Numbered from the stretch's first letter, positions 16,449-25,880 are shown. The stretch is DNA of 64,000 nt from CAYUPI01 sp964446585 (GCA_964446585.1 CAYUPI010000009.1:62001-126000), one strand, 5' to 3'. A program made the numbers and translations. The notes: generated from the letters alone by a model not told the origin.

Positions 16449-17061
16449 TCAACGTGACTCCAATTCCATGACGCAGGCCTCATCGTGGACCGCTGAGAAC
16501 GGCCAGAAAAATCGGTGATTGAACAGGAGCAAATAGAGCAAACGGCGACGACATTCTCTGTTCTTGCTGTTGCCTCCCGTTAAATTCCGCACCCCGGCGT
16601 CGTTCCGGTCGCGATCCGGGTTTACTCTGGAACGGCTGCGCCTTTTTCAATCCACTCGCGCATTTTCGCGGCGAACTCTTCGTTGCTCAGTGCTGGCTTT
16701 AATTCACCGTTACCTGCTAAGTCCACGGCCGACGTAAAGTCGCTGGTTGAGTGAGGCGGTAGACTCAAGCAGGCAAAGGAGCCACTCCTGGTTGCTCTGA
16801 AGACCCTCCTCCTGCCGGGCCGCGGCAAGCGACAAGGGCGCGCTGGAAAGAAGAAGTGGACCTCGGTTCGTGAGCAAGTCGTCTGGACTTCCCCGACTAA
16901 GACGTAAGACGGTTCTTCTTTGCCAAATTATTTGCCCAAATCGCTGCACTTTCGGGCAATTTAATTCCCTGCGCACTTTTACTTGCACTCGCCGCGAGGC
17001 CCTGAAGAAGTCCAAAGAGATGCATGGAGCACCGTAAAATCAACGGTCTGATGAGGTTTGG
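16449..17061. other. Gene-poor stretch with one decayed leftward fragment
   Basis: No complete gene is visible in these 613 bases. On the minus strand, about 16622-16750 translates to SAVDLAGNGELKPALSNEEFAAKMREWIEKGAAVPE, which looks like the very end of an exported protein, but no start or upstream domain survives. The rest shows no recognisable coding or RNA structure. Confidence 0.5.
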
Positions 17062-17151
17062 CGGAGAGAGGGGGATTCGAACCCCCGATACGGCTTTTGA
17101 CCGTATAACGGTTTAGCAAACCGCCGCCTTCAGCCACTCGGCCATCTCTCC
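17062..17151 (-). tRNA. tRNA-Ser (GCU anticodon)
   Basis: Read on the minus strand, the sequence folds as a class II tRNA. The acceptor pair is GGAGAGA/TCTCTCC with discriminator G, the anticodon stem GCGGT/ACCGT closes the loop TTGCTAA (anticodon GCT), and a long variable arm is present. The T arm is GGGGG TTCGAAT CCCCC. No CCA is encoded completely (CC follows). Its first 36 bases plus upstream flank are duplicated at 22083-22173. Confidence 0.96.
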
Positions 17152-17206
17152 GGCCGGTGCGGAACCTAGCGGAGCCGGCATCGCCGGTCAAGAACCTCTT
17201 GCGCGC
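17116..17206. repeat. tRNA-Ser 5'-half/flank repeat, intact-tRNA copy
   Basis: This 91-base block (36 bases of tRNA-Ser plus upstream flank) aligns without gaps to 22083-22173. The tRNA part is identical, and a second strong block (GGTCAAGAACCTCTTGC) matches exactly, with a diverged middle. Both copies lie in the same orientation, on either side of the beta-strand-repeat protein gene. Confidence 0.85.
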
Positions 17207-17319
17207 TCAAGCACCACGGCGTTGAATAGACCCGTCAACGCCGCGCCTTGTGCCTGTTTGGTCGAATCCGGAACGAAAACTCGATTGCCCGCGACAAACA
17301 TGCCGAGCGCTGCCTTCAT
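17188..17319 (-). pseudogene. 43-residue ORF remnant ending in a duplicated C-terminus
   Basis: The frame from ATG 17319 reads MKAALGMFVAGNRVFVPDST and ends GLFNAVVLERARGS. Those last residues resemble the end of the 22155-23825 protein (GVFDASVLARARGS), because the tRNA-flank repeat covers both stops. It follows the stop of the giant protein by 22 bases. It is probably residue of a duplication; an independent small gene is possible. Confidence 0.35.
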
Positions 17320-17341
17320 GCTCGGGTCCTGGTTGGGACGC

Positions 17342-20300
17342 TCATTGTGGCTTATGCAGGCGATAGAATCTACTCGGGCCGATGATGTCGTTGGTGACGT
17401 TATAATTGCCGCCGCTGATGAGGGGTTCATCCGCCGTAACTGACCAATTGGTCGGGAACAGCGAAGGCGTGGATTCGAGCAAATAGCCACCTGCTGAGCT
17501 GCTCCAGTACAGTCGGGCCTTGCCGGTTGGCACAGCCTGGACATTCAACAAGGGCTGCGAGCAAGGCAAGCCGCTAAGTGAAAGGATATAATTGGAGCAA
17601 CCGGTGTCAGGATTGATTTCATTCACCACGACTTTGTAAACCGCTCCGGCGGGAACAGTGACGGAAAATGCCAGGTTGGAGCCGCTAACACCGGGATCGC
17701 CAAGGTAATTGGCGCAAAGGTCTGCTGGATCGAAGCTGCTCAAATAGGCCGCGGCAAATACATTGTTGCTGCAAGAATTAGCCAGGTCGATCGTGATGCA
17801 GGCTTCAGCGCCGGTGTTGTTGGTGAAGGAATAAATATCGTAATGGCGGGGGAAACCGTCGCTTAAGGTTGGACAGGCTTTGGGTTGCCCGCAGCCTGCG
17901 CCGATGCCGTTCCGGGTCAAGCGTCCGCTTTGGACCAAGTCATTGGTGGTAATCGAACCGCTAATCGACGGCAGGCATAGCCCGCAAGCGCCGTTGCCCG
18001 CCCGGCAACTGACTGGGTAGAGGAACAGCGACCAACAACGCAAAGCGCCGAGGCTGCCTCCGAATGAGTCGGTGATTCGCAAGCGCCAATTGCCGTTAGG
18101 CGGTGAGGCGAAAAGGCTGCTGAGGCTAACCTCGGGGCGAAAGGCGCCGACGAACGGGGAGCTGCCAACGGTAATGGAGGAAGCGCCCGAATCATCAAAC
18201 GTCGTTCGGCTGGCATCGGGTGAGCAGGCACTCCCATAATCTGCGCCGCTGCCGTTGCCCGAGCTCAGGTCGATACTGGTGTTGTCAGGAGCGATGAGCG
18301 AGATGCTCAAATCCGAATCAACGGCGTGCGTGAGCCACAGCGAGACGGCAACCTTCGTCAGCGGTCCTGTGAAGCCTGCCACAACATTGGTGGATTCAAT
18401 CGTGCCGATGTCCGGGATATTGGTGACAATATTGTTGTCGTAACGATTGGGGACGCCGGAAGGCTGGCCACTGTGCAATACTACGGGAACAGTAAAAACT
18501 CCGTGACTGACGCTCGAAACCGTCAGTCGCAGGTTCAGGTCTGAACCGCAGACAAAGCTGGGCAGCGTTGAAATCTGGAAGATCGTACTGTTGGTGGCTT
18601 TCCCATTAGCGGGGATATTCGGGTAGGCCGAGTACGGTTGAGTGACCAGTGCATCAATGTTGGTAGTGGAGAGGACCGCCGAAACCGAAGTCATCGCGGA
18701 GCCGGTTTTGTTGGTGATGACGATAGTGAGGTTATTACACTCATTGGGGTCAAGAGTGTGGCTGCCATTGCCGGAGGTAACGCTTGTGCCGACAGCATCA
18801 GTCGGCACCTCCGTCACCGTAAACACGGCGTCATTGCCATCGCCCCCGTTGTAGCTGATTACCAGTCTGGCGCCGCCGCTGGTGATCAGGCTTGAACCGC
18901 TGCCCCATCCTAGAAAAGTGCCAGAGATAGGGTCGGCCAGGTCGTTTTTTATGAAAACCAATTGGTCACCGACACTGACCGGGTTGGTTAGCGAGCTGGA
19001 GATATGGAGAGCGGCGTTGGCCAGAGAATTCGTTCCGTGCACGTTGAGTTGATCGTGAGTGCTGCCTGGAGTGTGGCCATTAAGATCGAGGTAAAGGTTG
19101 CCTGCGCTGGTGAAGGTCAGGTTGCTGCACGTCAAAATCCCAGGGCTGGTCCCCGGGCGCAAGTTGCCCTGGCAATAGATTTCGCCAACCGTGCCGTTAC
19201 CGGCGAGGGTTGGGGTCCCGCTGTCGATAATGATCGGACTGGCTGGTTGAACGCCATTGACCAACAGCGTTCCTCCGCGAACGTAGGTGGTGCCGGTATA
19301 GGTATTGTTGCCGGTCAAAGTGAGCGTGCCAGAGCCATCCTTCCACAGATCACCGGCGCCCGAAATCACACCGTTATAGGTTGATGAGCCGTTGTTCGAA
19401 AAATCGCCCACAACCAGGAAATTAGGGGCAGATCCAAGGTTGACGGAGCCGCTTCCACTGAGCGTACCGAATCGTTCAACCACCCCATTGCTCAACACGA
19501 GGCTGCCCGCGGCGCCGATGGTCACGTTCGCGCCATTATTGATTTGGTTTTCCTGAAGGAGGCGCGCTTGTCCATTGATGGTGAAATCATGCGGGATAGA
19601 GGCATCGAAACCTGATCGGTTGAGGTCCAGGAAGCCGGCGCTGAAAGTCGTGTTGCCGGAGTAAGTGTTGACGGCGGCGCCTAACATGCGATTGGTGCCG
19701 CCGTCGGAAAACATGAGCAGGTTCCCGGCGCCGGTGATTGCCCCCAACAAATTGAATCCGAAGCCACTGCCACCGCCAAAGCTCTGGATGGTCGCGTCAC
19801 CCGTCAACGTGATCGGCCCCGTCCAGGTGCAGTCGTATTGGCCCACCAATTGCGCGCCGGCATTGAGTGTGAGCGATTCGTTGGTGATGGCAGTAATGTA
19901 GAGCCAAAGGGTGCTGTTGCTCTTCACGATCGTTCCGCCGTTGGTCGTCCCCAGCGCCCAAGGTGTCTCGGCGCTAAGGATCGCCTGAGCGATCGTGAGC
20001 GGGCCGGTGAAACTGTTGCTCCCGCGGAAGATGACGAAGTTTCCAACTGGATTGCTGTTGGAGACGACCAACCCGCCGCCGCTATCGGAAATGTTGGCCG
20101 TGAAGATGATGTCATAAAAAACCAGTCCATCGGCGACATTGATTCGGCGCTCGCCACCACCAAGAAACCGCACGTTGCCGCTGACGTTGGCCGTGCGATT
20201 GGTGGCCAGCACGTTGAAATCGCCGTTGGCCTCAAGGAGGCCGGTCCCGGTTGAAATATCACCTCCGGCAAGAGTGATCGGACCGACATCATCGCTATGA

Positions 20301-21847
20301 TTATTGAGATCGAGCAGTCCTGAGGCGGTAATCGTGATCGGCACGGAAATATTAATTTCGCTGATGCTCGCCCCGGTGTAACGGACGATATCGGAGTCCG
20401 CCCCGCCGAGGCCATCGCCGATGACCAAAGAACCGTCGCCGATGGCCCAACCAATCGTTTTATTCAACTGCAGAATGCCCTCGTTTACGGTGGTGACTCC
20501 GGCGTAAGTGTTATCCAGTGAACCGCTGTAAGTAAGCGTGCCGAGGCCGATCTTGGTCATGCCACCAGGGCCGGTGATTGCCCCCGAGAGATTCAGCGTT
20601 TCAGACGCAACAAAGACATTGATGAGTGAATCGCTGGCCACAGTGATATTGCCTGCCCAGGCTGAGGGCCCCCTGGCTACCAATGCGCCGCCGCCGAGAG
20701 TGAGCGGCTTTGTACCTATCGAGGCGAGGAACAGGAATATCGTTCCATTGCTGTTGACGGTCGCCGTGTTGGTGACATTGCCAAAAGAGTAAGCATTCTC
20801 GGCCCACAGACTTCCCCGATTGACAGTTATGGGGCCAAAAAAGGAGTTGGAACTGGCGAAACTGACTTCGCCATCACCATTTTTAATGAAACCGAAATTG
20901 CCCATGCTGCCGATTGAGGCATTGATTCGCAGGTCGGGCGAAAAATAATGACCGGCGTTGGAGATCGTAATTGACCCGGAGACCAATAGCAGGTTGCCAG
21001 CAATCGAGGATTGGGCGGTGGTGTTAGATTTTACGATAATAGCCTCCTGCATTTGGAGCGATCCCCCGGCGCCAGTCGTGACCTGGCCGCCGTTCAAAGT
21101 AAGCAACCCGACCGCATCCTCGTTGCCATTAAGGTCGAGCAAAGCCGAAGTGTTAATTGTCGTCGGCGCCCCGAAGCTCCAAATCTGATGAGCGCTCAGG
21201 CAGCGTACCGTCGTTGAGTTACTCAGAACGAGGGCTTGAGGTATTGCCAGGCCAAAGCCATTGGTTTTATTGAGCTGGAGCAAACCGGCGCTGACGGTGG
21301 TCGTTCCGGCGTAAGTATTATCATTAGTGCCGGTGTACGTGAGAGTTCCCGCGCCGTTCTTTGTGACGCCGGCGCCGCCCGTAAGGGCCCCGGCCAGGGT
21401 AAGCGTGGCGCCCGCCCCGACATCAATTGAAAAAGGCGAGGCGGAAAGCGTGATGCCTGGATTGATGGTGTTGCCGCCGCTGGTATTGGTCGCCCCGATA
21501 TTGTTGGTCATGGTAAAGGCGTTACCGTTGACATTGTAACCACCCGCGGAACCGACAAACCGAATCTGGTTCAAGGTCAGGCCAGGGATGTCGTTAGTGT
21601 TGGCCAGCCGAGGCTGTGCCGCCGGGAAAATGAGCGTGTCACCGTTGGTCGGCGTGCCGGCAAAACCCCAGTTTGCACTGTCGGACCACACGGAGGTAGT
21701 GAGCGAGCCTCCCGACCAGCTTAGGATGGCAGCCTGAGTGGCGCTGCTTAAGAGCGGCACTGCGACAAGCACGATTGAGCGAATGATGACCGGGTAAACT
21801 GCGAACCTGCAGGAAAACCGACGATCACGCGAGCAAATCACTTGCAT
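17342..21847 (-). CDS. Giant secreted protein with autotransporter-associated beta-strand (PATR) repeats
   Basis: The 1501-residue product has a signal-like start (SIVLVAVPLLSSATQAAIL), then about 900 residues of Ser/Thr/Gly/Asn-rich beta-helix sequence. Recognisable PATR repeats lie near residues 165-185 (GAGTLTYTGTNDNTYAGTTT), 435-455 and 840-860. The stretch at about 1145-1280 resembles a proprotein-convertase P domain (GFTGPLTKVAVSLWLTH, then NGNWRLRITDSFGG). Residues about 1300-1430 resemble a pre-peptidase C-terminal domain. The end (SRFYRLHKPQ) is typical of verrucomicrobial secreted proteins. I see no C-terminal outer-membrane barrel, so surface attachment may differ from true autotransporters. 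The gene lies between two copies of a tRNA-Ser 5'-half repeat. Confidence 0.88.
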   Translation of the reverse strand: MQVICSRDRRFSCRFAVYPVIIRSIVLVAVPLLSSATQAAILSWSGGSLTTSVWSDSANWGFAGTPTNGDTLIFPAAQPRLANTNDIPGLTLNQIRFVGSAGGYNVNGNAFTMTNNIGATNTSGGNTINPGITLSASPFSIDVGAGATLTLAGALTGGAGVTKNGAGTLTYTGTNDNTYAGTTTVSAGLLQLNKTNGFGLAIPQALVLSNSTTVRCLSAHQIWSFGAPTTINTSALLDLNGNEDAVGLLTLNGGQVTTGAGGSLQMQEAIIVKSNTTAQSSIAGNLLLVSGSITISNAGHYFSPDLRINASIGSMGNFGFIKNGDGEVSFASSNSFFGPITVNRGSLWAENAYSFGNVTNTATVNSNGTIFLFLASIGTKPLTLGGGALVARGPSAWAGNITVASDSLINVFVASETLNLSGAITGPGGMTKIGLGTLTYSGSLDNTYAGVTTVNEGILQLNKTIGWAIGDGSLVIGDGLGGADSDIVRYTGASISEINISVPITITASGLLDLNNHSDDVGPITLAGGDISTGTGLLEANGDFNVLATNRTANVSGNVRFLGGGERRINVADGLVFYDIIFTANISDSGGGLVVSNSNPVGNFVIFRGSNSFTGPLTIAQAILSAETPWALGTTNGGTIVKSNSTLWLYITAITNESLTLNAGAQLVGQYDCTWTGPITLTGDATIQSFGGGSGFGFNLLGAITGAGNLLMFSDGGTNRMLGAAVNTYSGNTTFSAGFLDLNRSGFDASIPHDFTINGQARLLQENQINNGANVTIGAAGSLVLSNGVVERFGTLSGSGSVNLGSAPNFLVVGDFSNNGSSTYNGVISGAGDLWKDGSGTLTLTGNNTYTGTTYVRGGTLLVNGVQPASPIIIDSGTPTLAGNGTVGEIYCQGNLRPGTSPGILTCSNLTFTSAGNLYLDLNGHTPGSTHDQLNVHGTNSLANAALHISSSLTNPVSVGDQLVFIKNDLADPISGTFLGWGSGSSLITSGGARLVISYNGGDGNDAVFTVTEVPTDAVGTSVTSGNGSHTLDPNECNNLTIVITNKTGSAMTSVSAVLSTTNIDALVTQPYSAYPNIPANGKATNSTIFQISTLPSFVCGSDLNLRLTVSSVSHGVFTVPVVLHSGQPSGVPNRYDNNIVTNIPDIGTIESTNVVAGFTGPLTKVAVSLWLTHAVDSDLSISLIAPDNTSIDLSSGNGSGADYGSACSPDASRTTFDDSGASSITVGSSPFVGAFRPEVSLSSLFASPPNGNWRLRITDSFGGSLGALRCWSLFLYPVSCRAGNGACGLCLPSISGSITTNDLVQSGRLTRNGIGAGCGQPKACPTLSDGFPRHYDIYSFTNNTGAEACITIDLANSCSNNVFAAAYLSSFDPADLCANYLGDPGVSGSNLAFSVTVPAGAVYKVVVNEINPDTGCSNYILSLSGLPCSQPLLNVQAVPTGKARLYWSSSAGGYLLESTPSLFPTNWSVTADEPLISGGNYNVTNDIIGPSRFYRLHKPQ

Positions 21848-22082
21848 ACGGATCCTTTCGTGCTGGTTTTACAAGAACGGCAGTTTGGTAGTTTATACTT
21901 GGGTAAGCATCGCTTGCAAGTAAAAAGCATTAGCTTTCCAGCCTTTCAGCCTTTCAGCCTTTCGTACGCTTTGAGAGTTAGAAATGAGTCAATTGAAAAA
22001 CCGCCACCTTGCAATCGGAATGTATTCCAATAAGTTCCGGCACGAAGAGCTGGACCGAGAGGTTTAGAATTACAGTTGGTTC

Positions 22083-22173
22083 GCAAACCGCCGCCTTCAG
22101 CCACTCGGCCATCTCTCCAACCGGACCAGAACCTACCGACGCAGACTGCGCTGGTCAAGAACCTCTTGCCCGC
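22083..22173. repeat. Partial tRNA-Ser copy (5' half only) with upstream flank
   Basis: The minus strand of 22083-22118 is identical to the first 36 bases of the tRNA-Ser at 17151, up to GGTTTGC in the anticodon loop, after which similarity ends. The T arm and acceptor 3' strand are absent, so it cannot be a working tRNA. The flank to 22173 continues the repeat and includes the stop of the membrane protein gene. The rest of the gap 21848-22082 shows only short tandem TTTCAGCC units (about 21944-21961) and no gene. Confidence 0.85.
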
Positions 22174-23825
22174 GCGAGGACTGACGCATCGAACACGCCG
22201 GTGAACACTTCACCCTGGCTCTTGAACTGCACCCAAAGGCGGTATTCACCCGGAGCAGGGAATTCATACGGCAGTGACACACGAGAAGGGGCCCCATCGC
22301 CATGGCCATGATGCATTGCGTGGCTCATGCGCGAATGATCCATTCCCGCGGGCATAGAGCCGTTAGGGTCCCCTGCCCCGCCGGTTTCGCGCTGCAGTTT
22401 TTCTTGGAACATCTGCTGCGCCGCCATCGAGAAGTTACCCGAGGGATGAAGATGGGCAAAGATCGCGCCATCCGAGCGCAGCACTGCGACGTGGCTGAGC
22501 ATGCCCATGTACGGTTCGAGCGGGAGCGGCTGACCCGCGGCATCGCGCAGCTCGAACTGCAGCGCGGCATCCTGCTTGACGCGAATCGGCTGCGCGGAAT
22601 TCCATATCACCTGCTGTCCGCCGGGCAGGCGGAAGACGACGTTACTAGAGGTTTGAGCAGCAGCGATCGCGATTGCATTGGTCGCCCAGGAATCATCGGG
22701 GTCGGGCGACAAGGACACACCGCCAGAGGCGTTGGCGGGCATGGGCGGAATGTGAAGGGAATTGGTCGCGGTCGAGCTCATCCCGGATTCCTCGAAAGTG
22801 AGATCGCAGAAGATTTTGTAATCGCCTTCGGGCAACGGGGGCAACGCCAGTTCAAACGTCTTTCCGCCTTTGCGAACCGGATGGACGTGCGCGAAAGCGT
22901 CGCGGCCCGGTTCGCGGACGAGGAACACGTGTAACAGCTTGCCGTGATCGGGCATTAACTGCAGGCGATAGGTTTGGCTGTAGGCTTTTTGCCCCAGGGT
23001 CAGCCGCAGAATCCGCTGTGAGCCTTCGAAGCGCGCCTCGGCGGCAAGGTCGGGCCAGGCGCCTTCACGCAGATGACGGCGAAAGTCTGTTTCTTCGAAA
23101 CTCCACCACTTCTTTCCGCCGACCAGCGCGCCGACCAGGATGAGCGTGGTGATGGCGGCGGCAATCCAGCCCTTTCGGCGCTCGACTTGGCCGGGCGATA
23201 CTCCTGTCGCCAAAACGCTGTCGCGGGCCGCGGCAGCCACGATGGCAATGCCGCCTAAGAACAGAATCGCTCCGAGCGCGAGCAAGAGTTTTCCTAGAAA
23301 GGAAGGCAGCGGGAGCTGACGGGTTGCCACCGCGTTTACAGGCAGTTGCACTGCCCCCTCGCCACTCTCGCCACGGATGCGCACGTCTATGCTGTAAGCG
23401 CCAAATTCCATCAGCCACAGCTCGCCGCTGAAGAGATTCTTTTCGCCCGCCACCGGCAGGCCCGGGTCCGGCGGTGGTGCGTTGGTGACCGCGGTCCAGG
23501 TATAAAGCGGCAGGAAGGAGACCTTTACTGGCTCATCCGTGCGGACGCGAACGCTAATCTCGGCGCGGCCCGGGACAACGCCGGGCATACCGATCGTGAT
23601 CCGCGCCGGATAAGGCCCAACCATGCCGTCATAGAAGACGTCCGGACTTCCAACATGAGCGGTGGCCGGAAAGGGCAGAAGGAGGGCTACGAGAAGAAGT
23701 GACCAGAAGAGCCGAGTTGGGAGAGTCAGCCAGCCACGGAAATTCGAGAGAAGCGCCAAGTTTCGAGGTTCCTGCGGCCGGGGACAGCCGAGCTCCGGTG
23801 TCTGTTCGCCACGCAACGCTCTCAT
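22155..23825 (-). CDS. Membrane protein with Met/His-rich segment, possible metal handling
   Basis: The 556-residue product has an N-terminal signal/anchor (FWSLLLVALLLPFPATA), an extracytoplasmic beta domain (about 60-190), and two membrane helices (LGKLLLALGAILFLGGIAIV and WIAAAITTLILVGALVGG). A second large extracytoplasmic part contains histidine pairs (FAHVHPV, FAHLHPSGNF). Just before the last beta strands lies a metal-binding-looking run (MPAGMDHSRMSHAMHHGHGDG, about 500-520). The final domain resembles YtkA/CopC-like immunoglobulin folds. The start overlaps the stop of the upstream membrane gene (ATGA), so the two are coupled. Copper binding is inferred from composition; the family is unnamed to me. 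Confidence 0.7.
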   Translation of the reverse strand: MRALRGEQTPELGCPRPQEPRNLALLSNFRGWLTLPTRLFWSLLLVALLLPFPATAHVGSPDVFYDGMVGPYPARITIGMPGVVPGRAEISVRVRTDEPVKVSFLPLYTWTAVTNAPPPDPGLPVAGEKNLFSGELWLMEFGAYSIDVRIRGESGEGAVQLPVNAVATRQLPLPSFLGKLLLALGAILFLGGIAIVAAAARDSVLATGVSPGQVERRKGWIAAAITTLILVGALVGGKKWWSFEETDFRRHLREGAWPDLAAEARFEGSQRILRLTLGQKAYSQTYRLQLMPDHGKLLHVFLVREPGRDAFAHVHPVRKGGKTFELALPPLPEGDYKIFCDLTFEESGMSSTATNSLHIPPMPANASGGVSLSPDPDDSWATNAIAIAAAQTSSNVVFRLPGGQQVIWNSAQPIRVKQDAALQFELRDAAGQPLPLEPYMGMLSHVAVLRSDGAIFAHLHPSGNFSMAAQQMFQEKLQRETGGAGDPNGSMPAGMDHSRMSHAMHHGHGDGAPSRVSLPYEFPAPGEYRLWVQFKSQGEVFTGVFDASVLARARGS

Positions 23826-25048
23826 CGTTTGACTTTTCGCATCCAGTTACCCAAGAGGAGGCCGACCAATGCGCTCGCGCTGGCGAAAGCCCAGCTGATC
23901 AGGAAGGTGGAGACTTTCACCACGTCCGAATTGAGCCGACCCTGAGATGGGTCCACACGCCAGAATCGGCTGCGCCATGAGCCCGTTCCCACGCCGTAGC
24001 CATAGAAACGGCCTCCGGCGAAAAACCAGTTATCCGCATAACTAGAAAGCATGAACTTCGCGAAGAACCACTGGACGACGGCAAACACGGCGAGAAAAAT
24101 TCCACCGAGGGCGACTGCCAGCAGGAGCTGCTTCCACCAGGCAACCTCTTGGGCGACTTTCCGCAGCACCAGGTCGATGGCGAATGCCGGGAAGACCAGG
24201 AGCAGCGGAAAGGCCGGCGGCACCATATGGGTGACCGGACTAAAGATTGGCGCGAGTTTGGTCTGCGCGGGGAACAGCGGCAGAATCCAGATCATGAGGC
24301 AGACGATGCCGAGATACACCGCGGCGATGCGCGTCGCCGACCAGGAGAGCCTGCCCGCGCGCCCGAATGCAACCAACCGGAAAGGGAGCACCCCCGCACA
24401 GACTTTGAAGAAAAGCCCGGTATGCTGAAGGTTCGGAAAAGTGTACTCAGAAACGAACACGCCTCCCAGCGTCAGGAAAATCCCGCCCGCGTAAACGAAC
24501 AGACCTGCGCCCGCGCCTTTCTCTCCTCGATTCTGCCGCGCCAACACCAACAACACCGCGCCGAGGCTGATTGCAAACATACCGAGCCCCAGCACGGCGT
24601 GAGGCGGGCTGATGATCTTCACGTCCAGCCCGTAGGCATTGTGCCACCAGTCATCAAAGGGGGCAGACGTGAGCATCGCCAGCGCGCCCCAGAGGGCAAC
24701 CCAGGCCCCGAGCGGCGCGCGCAGGCCGAAAACGGAAACCGCAGCGCCTGACGCCTTTGACCGCGCGAGGAACGTGTGCTTGAGCACCAGCCAGCCTCCG
24801 ACCAGTCCGCTGAGGACGCCTCCGAGGTAGATGGCCATGTGCGCGGGCGTCCAGAACGTGTCGCGCCCGATGCTGATGTGCCACGAGATATCCCAGAGAA
24901 TGCCGATGACAATGCTTGTGGCGGCCAGGCCCAGCAGAAAGCCCGGCCAAAACTCAGAAGCACTCTCTGCCGACTCCGTCACCAGCGGCGCGGGTTCAGC
25001 AATGGCAGACTCCGAAATTCCGTTCATAGTTTGAGTATTCACACGCAC
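23822..25048 (-). CDS. Polytopic membrane protein, coupled to the Met/His-rich partner
   Basis: This 408-residue protein has about ten hydrophobic helices. Conserved-looking motifs near the start carry polar residues inside or between helices (DISWHISIGRDTFWTPAHM, about residues 53-71), and PFDDWWHNAYGLDV and ISPPHAVLGLGM follow. The histidines could bind metal or haem. No transporter family signature is evident. It is the first gene of a two-gene unit with a four-base overlap. Function unknown. Confidence 0.7.
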   Translation of the reverse strand: MRVNTQTMNGISESAIAEPAPLVTESAESASEFWPGFLLGLAATSIVIGILWDISWHISIGRDTFWTPAHMAIYLGGVLSGLVGGWLVLKHTFLARSKASGAAVSVFGLRAPLGAWVALWGALAMLTSAPFDDWWHNAYGLDVKIISPPHAVLGLGMFAISLGAVLLVLARQNRGEKGAGAGLFVYAGGIFLTLGGVFVSEYTFPNLQHTGLFFKVCAGVLPFRLVAFGRAGRLSWSATRIAAVYLGIVCLMIWILPLFPAQTKLAPIFSPVTHMVPPAFPLLLVFPAFAIDLVLRKVAQEVAWWKQLLLAVALGGIFLAVFAVVQWFFAKFMLSSYADNWFFAGGRFYGYGVGTGSWRSRFWRVDPSQGRLNSDVVKVSTFLISWAFASASALVGLLLGNWMRKVKR

Positions 25049-25429
25049 AAATTTTGAGCAATCTTCACCTCAATTTCGCTTGCCGCAAGAACTATTGCGC
25101 AGAAACAATTCGGTCGAAGAGTAGATGATATCATCCTGTGCGCAAAATTGTAGGAAATGACGTAAGGAGTTTCTGATTTTTGCATCAACTCTTTGATCAG
25201 AAACTCCTGACGTCGTTTCCTACACTATGTAATCGCCGCTGTTTTCATCTCGCTCTCACAGGCCCTACAGCGGCGAGCGCTTTTTGGAGCCGTTGTGCGC
25301 CAGGCCGAGCAGTTCACTGCGGCAAAATCTGTCGTATATTTAGCAAGAAACGGAAAGTCGTCCCGCGCGGTGTCCGGCACGTTCAGCGGCGGACTGCATG
25401 TGAAACGAACTAAAATCGTGCGCTAAATT
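25049..25429. other. Divergent intergenic region with one hairpin repeat
   Basis: This 381-base gap separates the leftward membrane pair from a rightward small membrane gene and should hold both promoters. It contains the hairpin at 25150-25223. I see no further gene or RNA structure. Confidence 0.6.
25150..25223. repeat. REP-like hairpin, intergenic
   Basis: Arms 25150-25177 and 25196-25223 (28 bases) pair with two mismatches around an 18-base loop. The arm starts GTAGGAAATGACGTAAGGAG and ends TTTCTGAT, matching the family at 8467, 29382 and 29530. Confidence 0.8.
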
Positions 25430-25732
25430 ATGACCAAGACAACGAAAATTCTCCTGGCTCTTGCAATCGCCGGACTGGTGAGCGGCCTGGCTATCAACAG
25501 CGGTTTGGTGGATGCGTCAACCGCAGAGTGGCTATACGTTTGTTTTCCGATGGGTGCGATCTTATTCGGTTTGTTTCTGCTGTCAAAGATTCTCGAGAAG
25601 GAGACCGCCGCGTATGACCAAGAGCAGCGGGCGGCCCTGGCCGCGGCTGATGCAGTGAGCGGTAGTGCAGCGACTGGGAGCATGACCTTATCCGCCAAGT
25701 CCGCGAATACCGAGCCGGCTCACTGTGCTTGA
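25430..25732 (+). CDS. Small membrane protein, uncharacterised
   Basis: The 100-residue product has two hydrophobic helices (ILLALAIAGLVSGLAI and LYVCFPMGAILFGLFLLSKIL) followed by a charged, then Ala/Ser-rich, tail. The hydrophobic pattern and a plausible ATG support a real gene, but no family or strong ribosome site is evident. It stands alone, divergent from the membrane pair on the left. Confidence 0.55.
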   Translation: MTKTTKILLALAIAGLVSGLAINSGLVDASTAEWLYVCFPMGAILFGLFLLSKILEKETAAYDQEQRAALAAADAVSGSAATGSMTLSAKSANTEPAHCA

Positions 25733-25804
25733 TGCTTTTTGGGGCATCCAGGCGCGCAGTTAGGGACGCCAGTTGCGGAGCTGCCACGGGCTTCGCGAAG
25801 CGCA

Positions 25805-25880
25805 TGGAGTGTGTTCGGCTTGCCGGCGCTTTTGAATGGCCATGGGAGCGTCAAAGCGGGAGCAAGCTCCGCGCACTCTC
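25805..25880. repeat. Weak imperfect inverted repeat
   Basis: Two stretches around GAGTGTGTTCGGCTTGCCGG and the complement of AGCAAGCTCCGCGCACTCTC can pair imperfectly. It may be a worn member of the GC-rich hairpin class also seen between iolB and iolC. The surrounding gap (25733-26014) shows no gene. Confidence 0.4.

Noticed and set aside
22030..22118. Second tRNA-Ser gene
   Set aside because: Only the first 36 bases match; the T arm and 3' acceptor strand are missing, so it cannot fold as a tRNA.
25180..25413. 77-codon plus-strand frame
   Set aside because: It starts inside a hairpin repeat and has a Cys/Arg-rich composition with no family resemblance.
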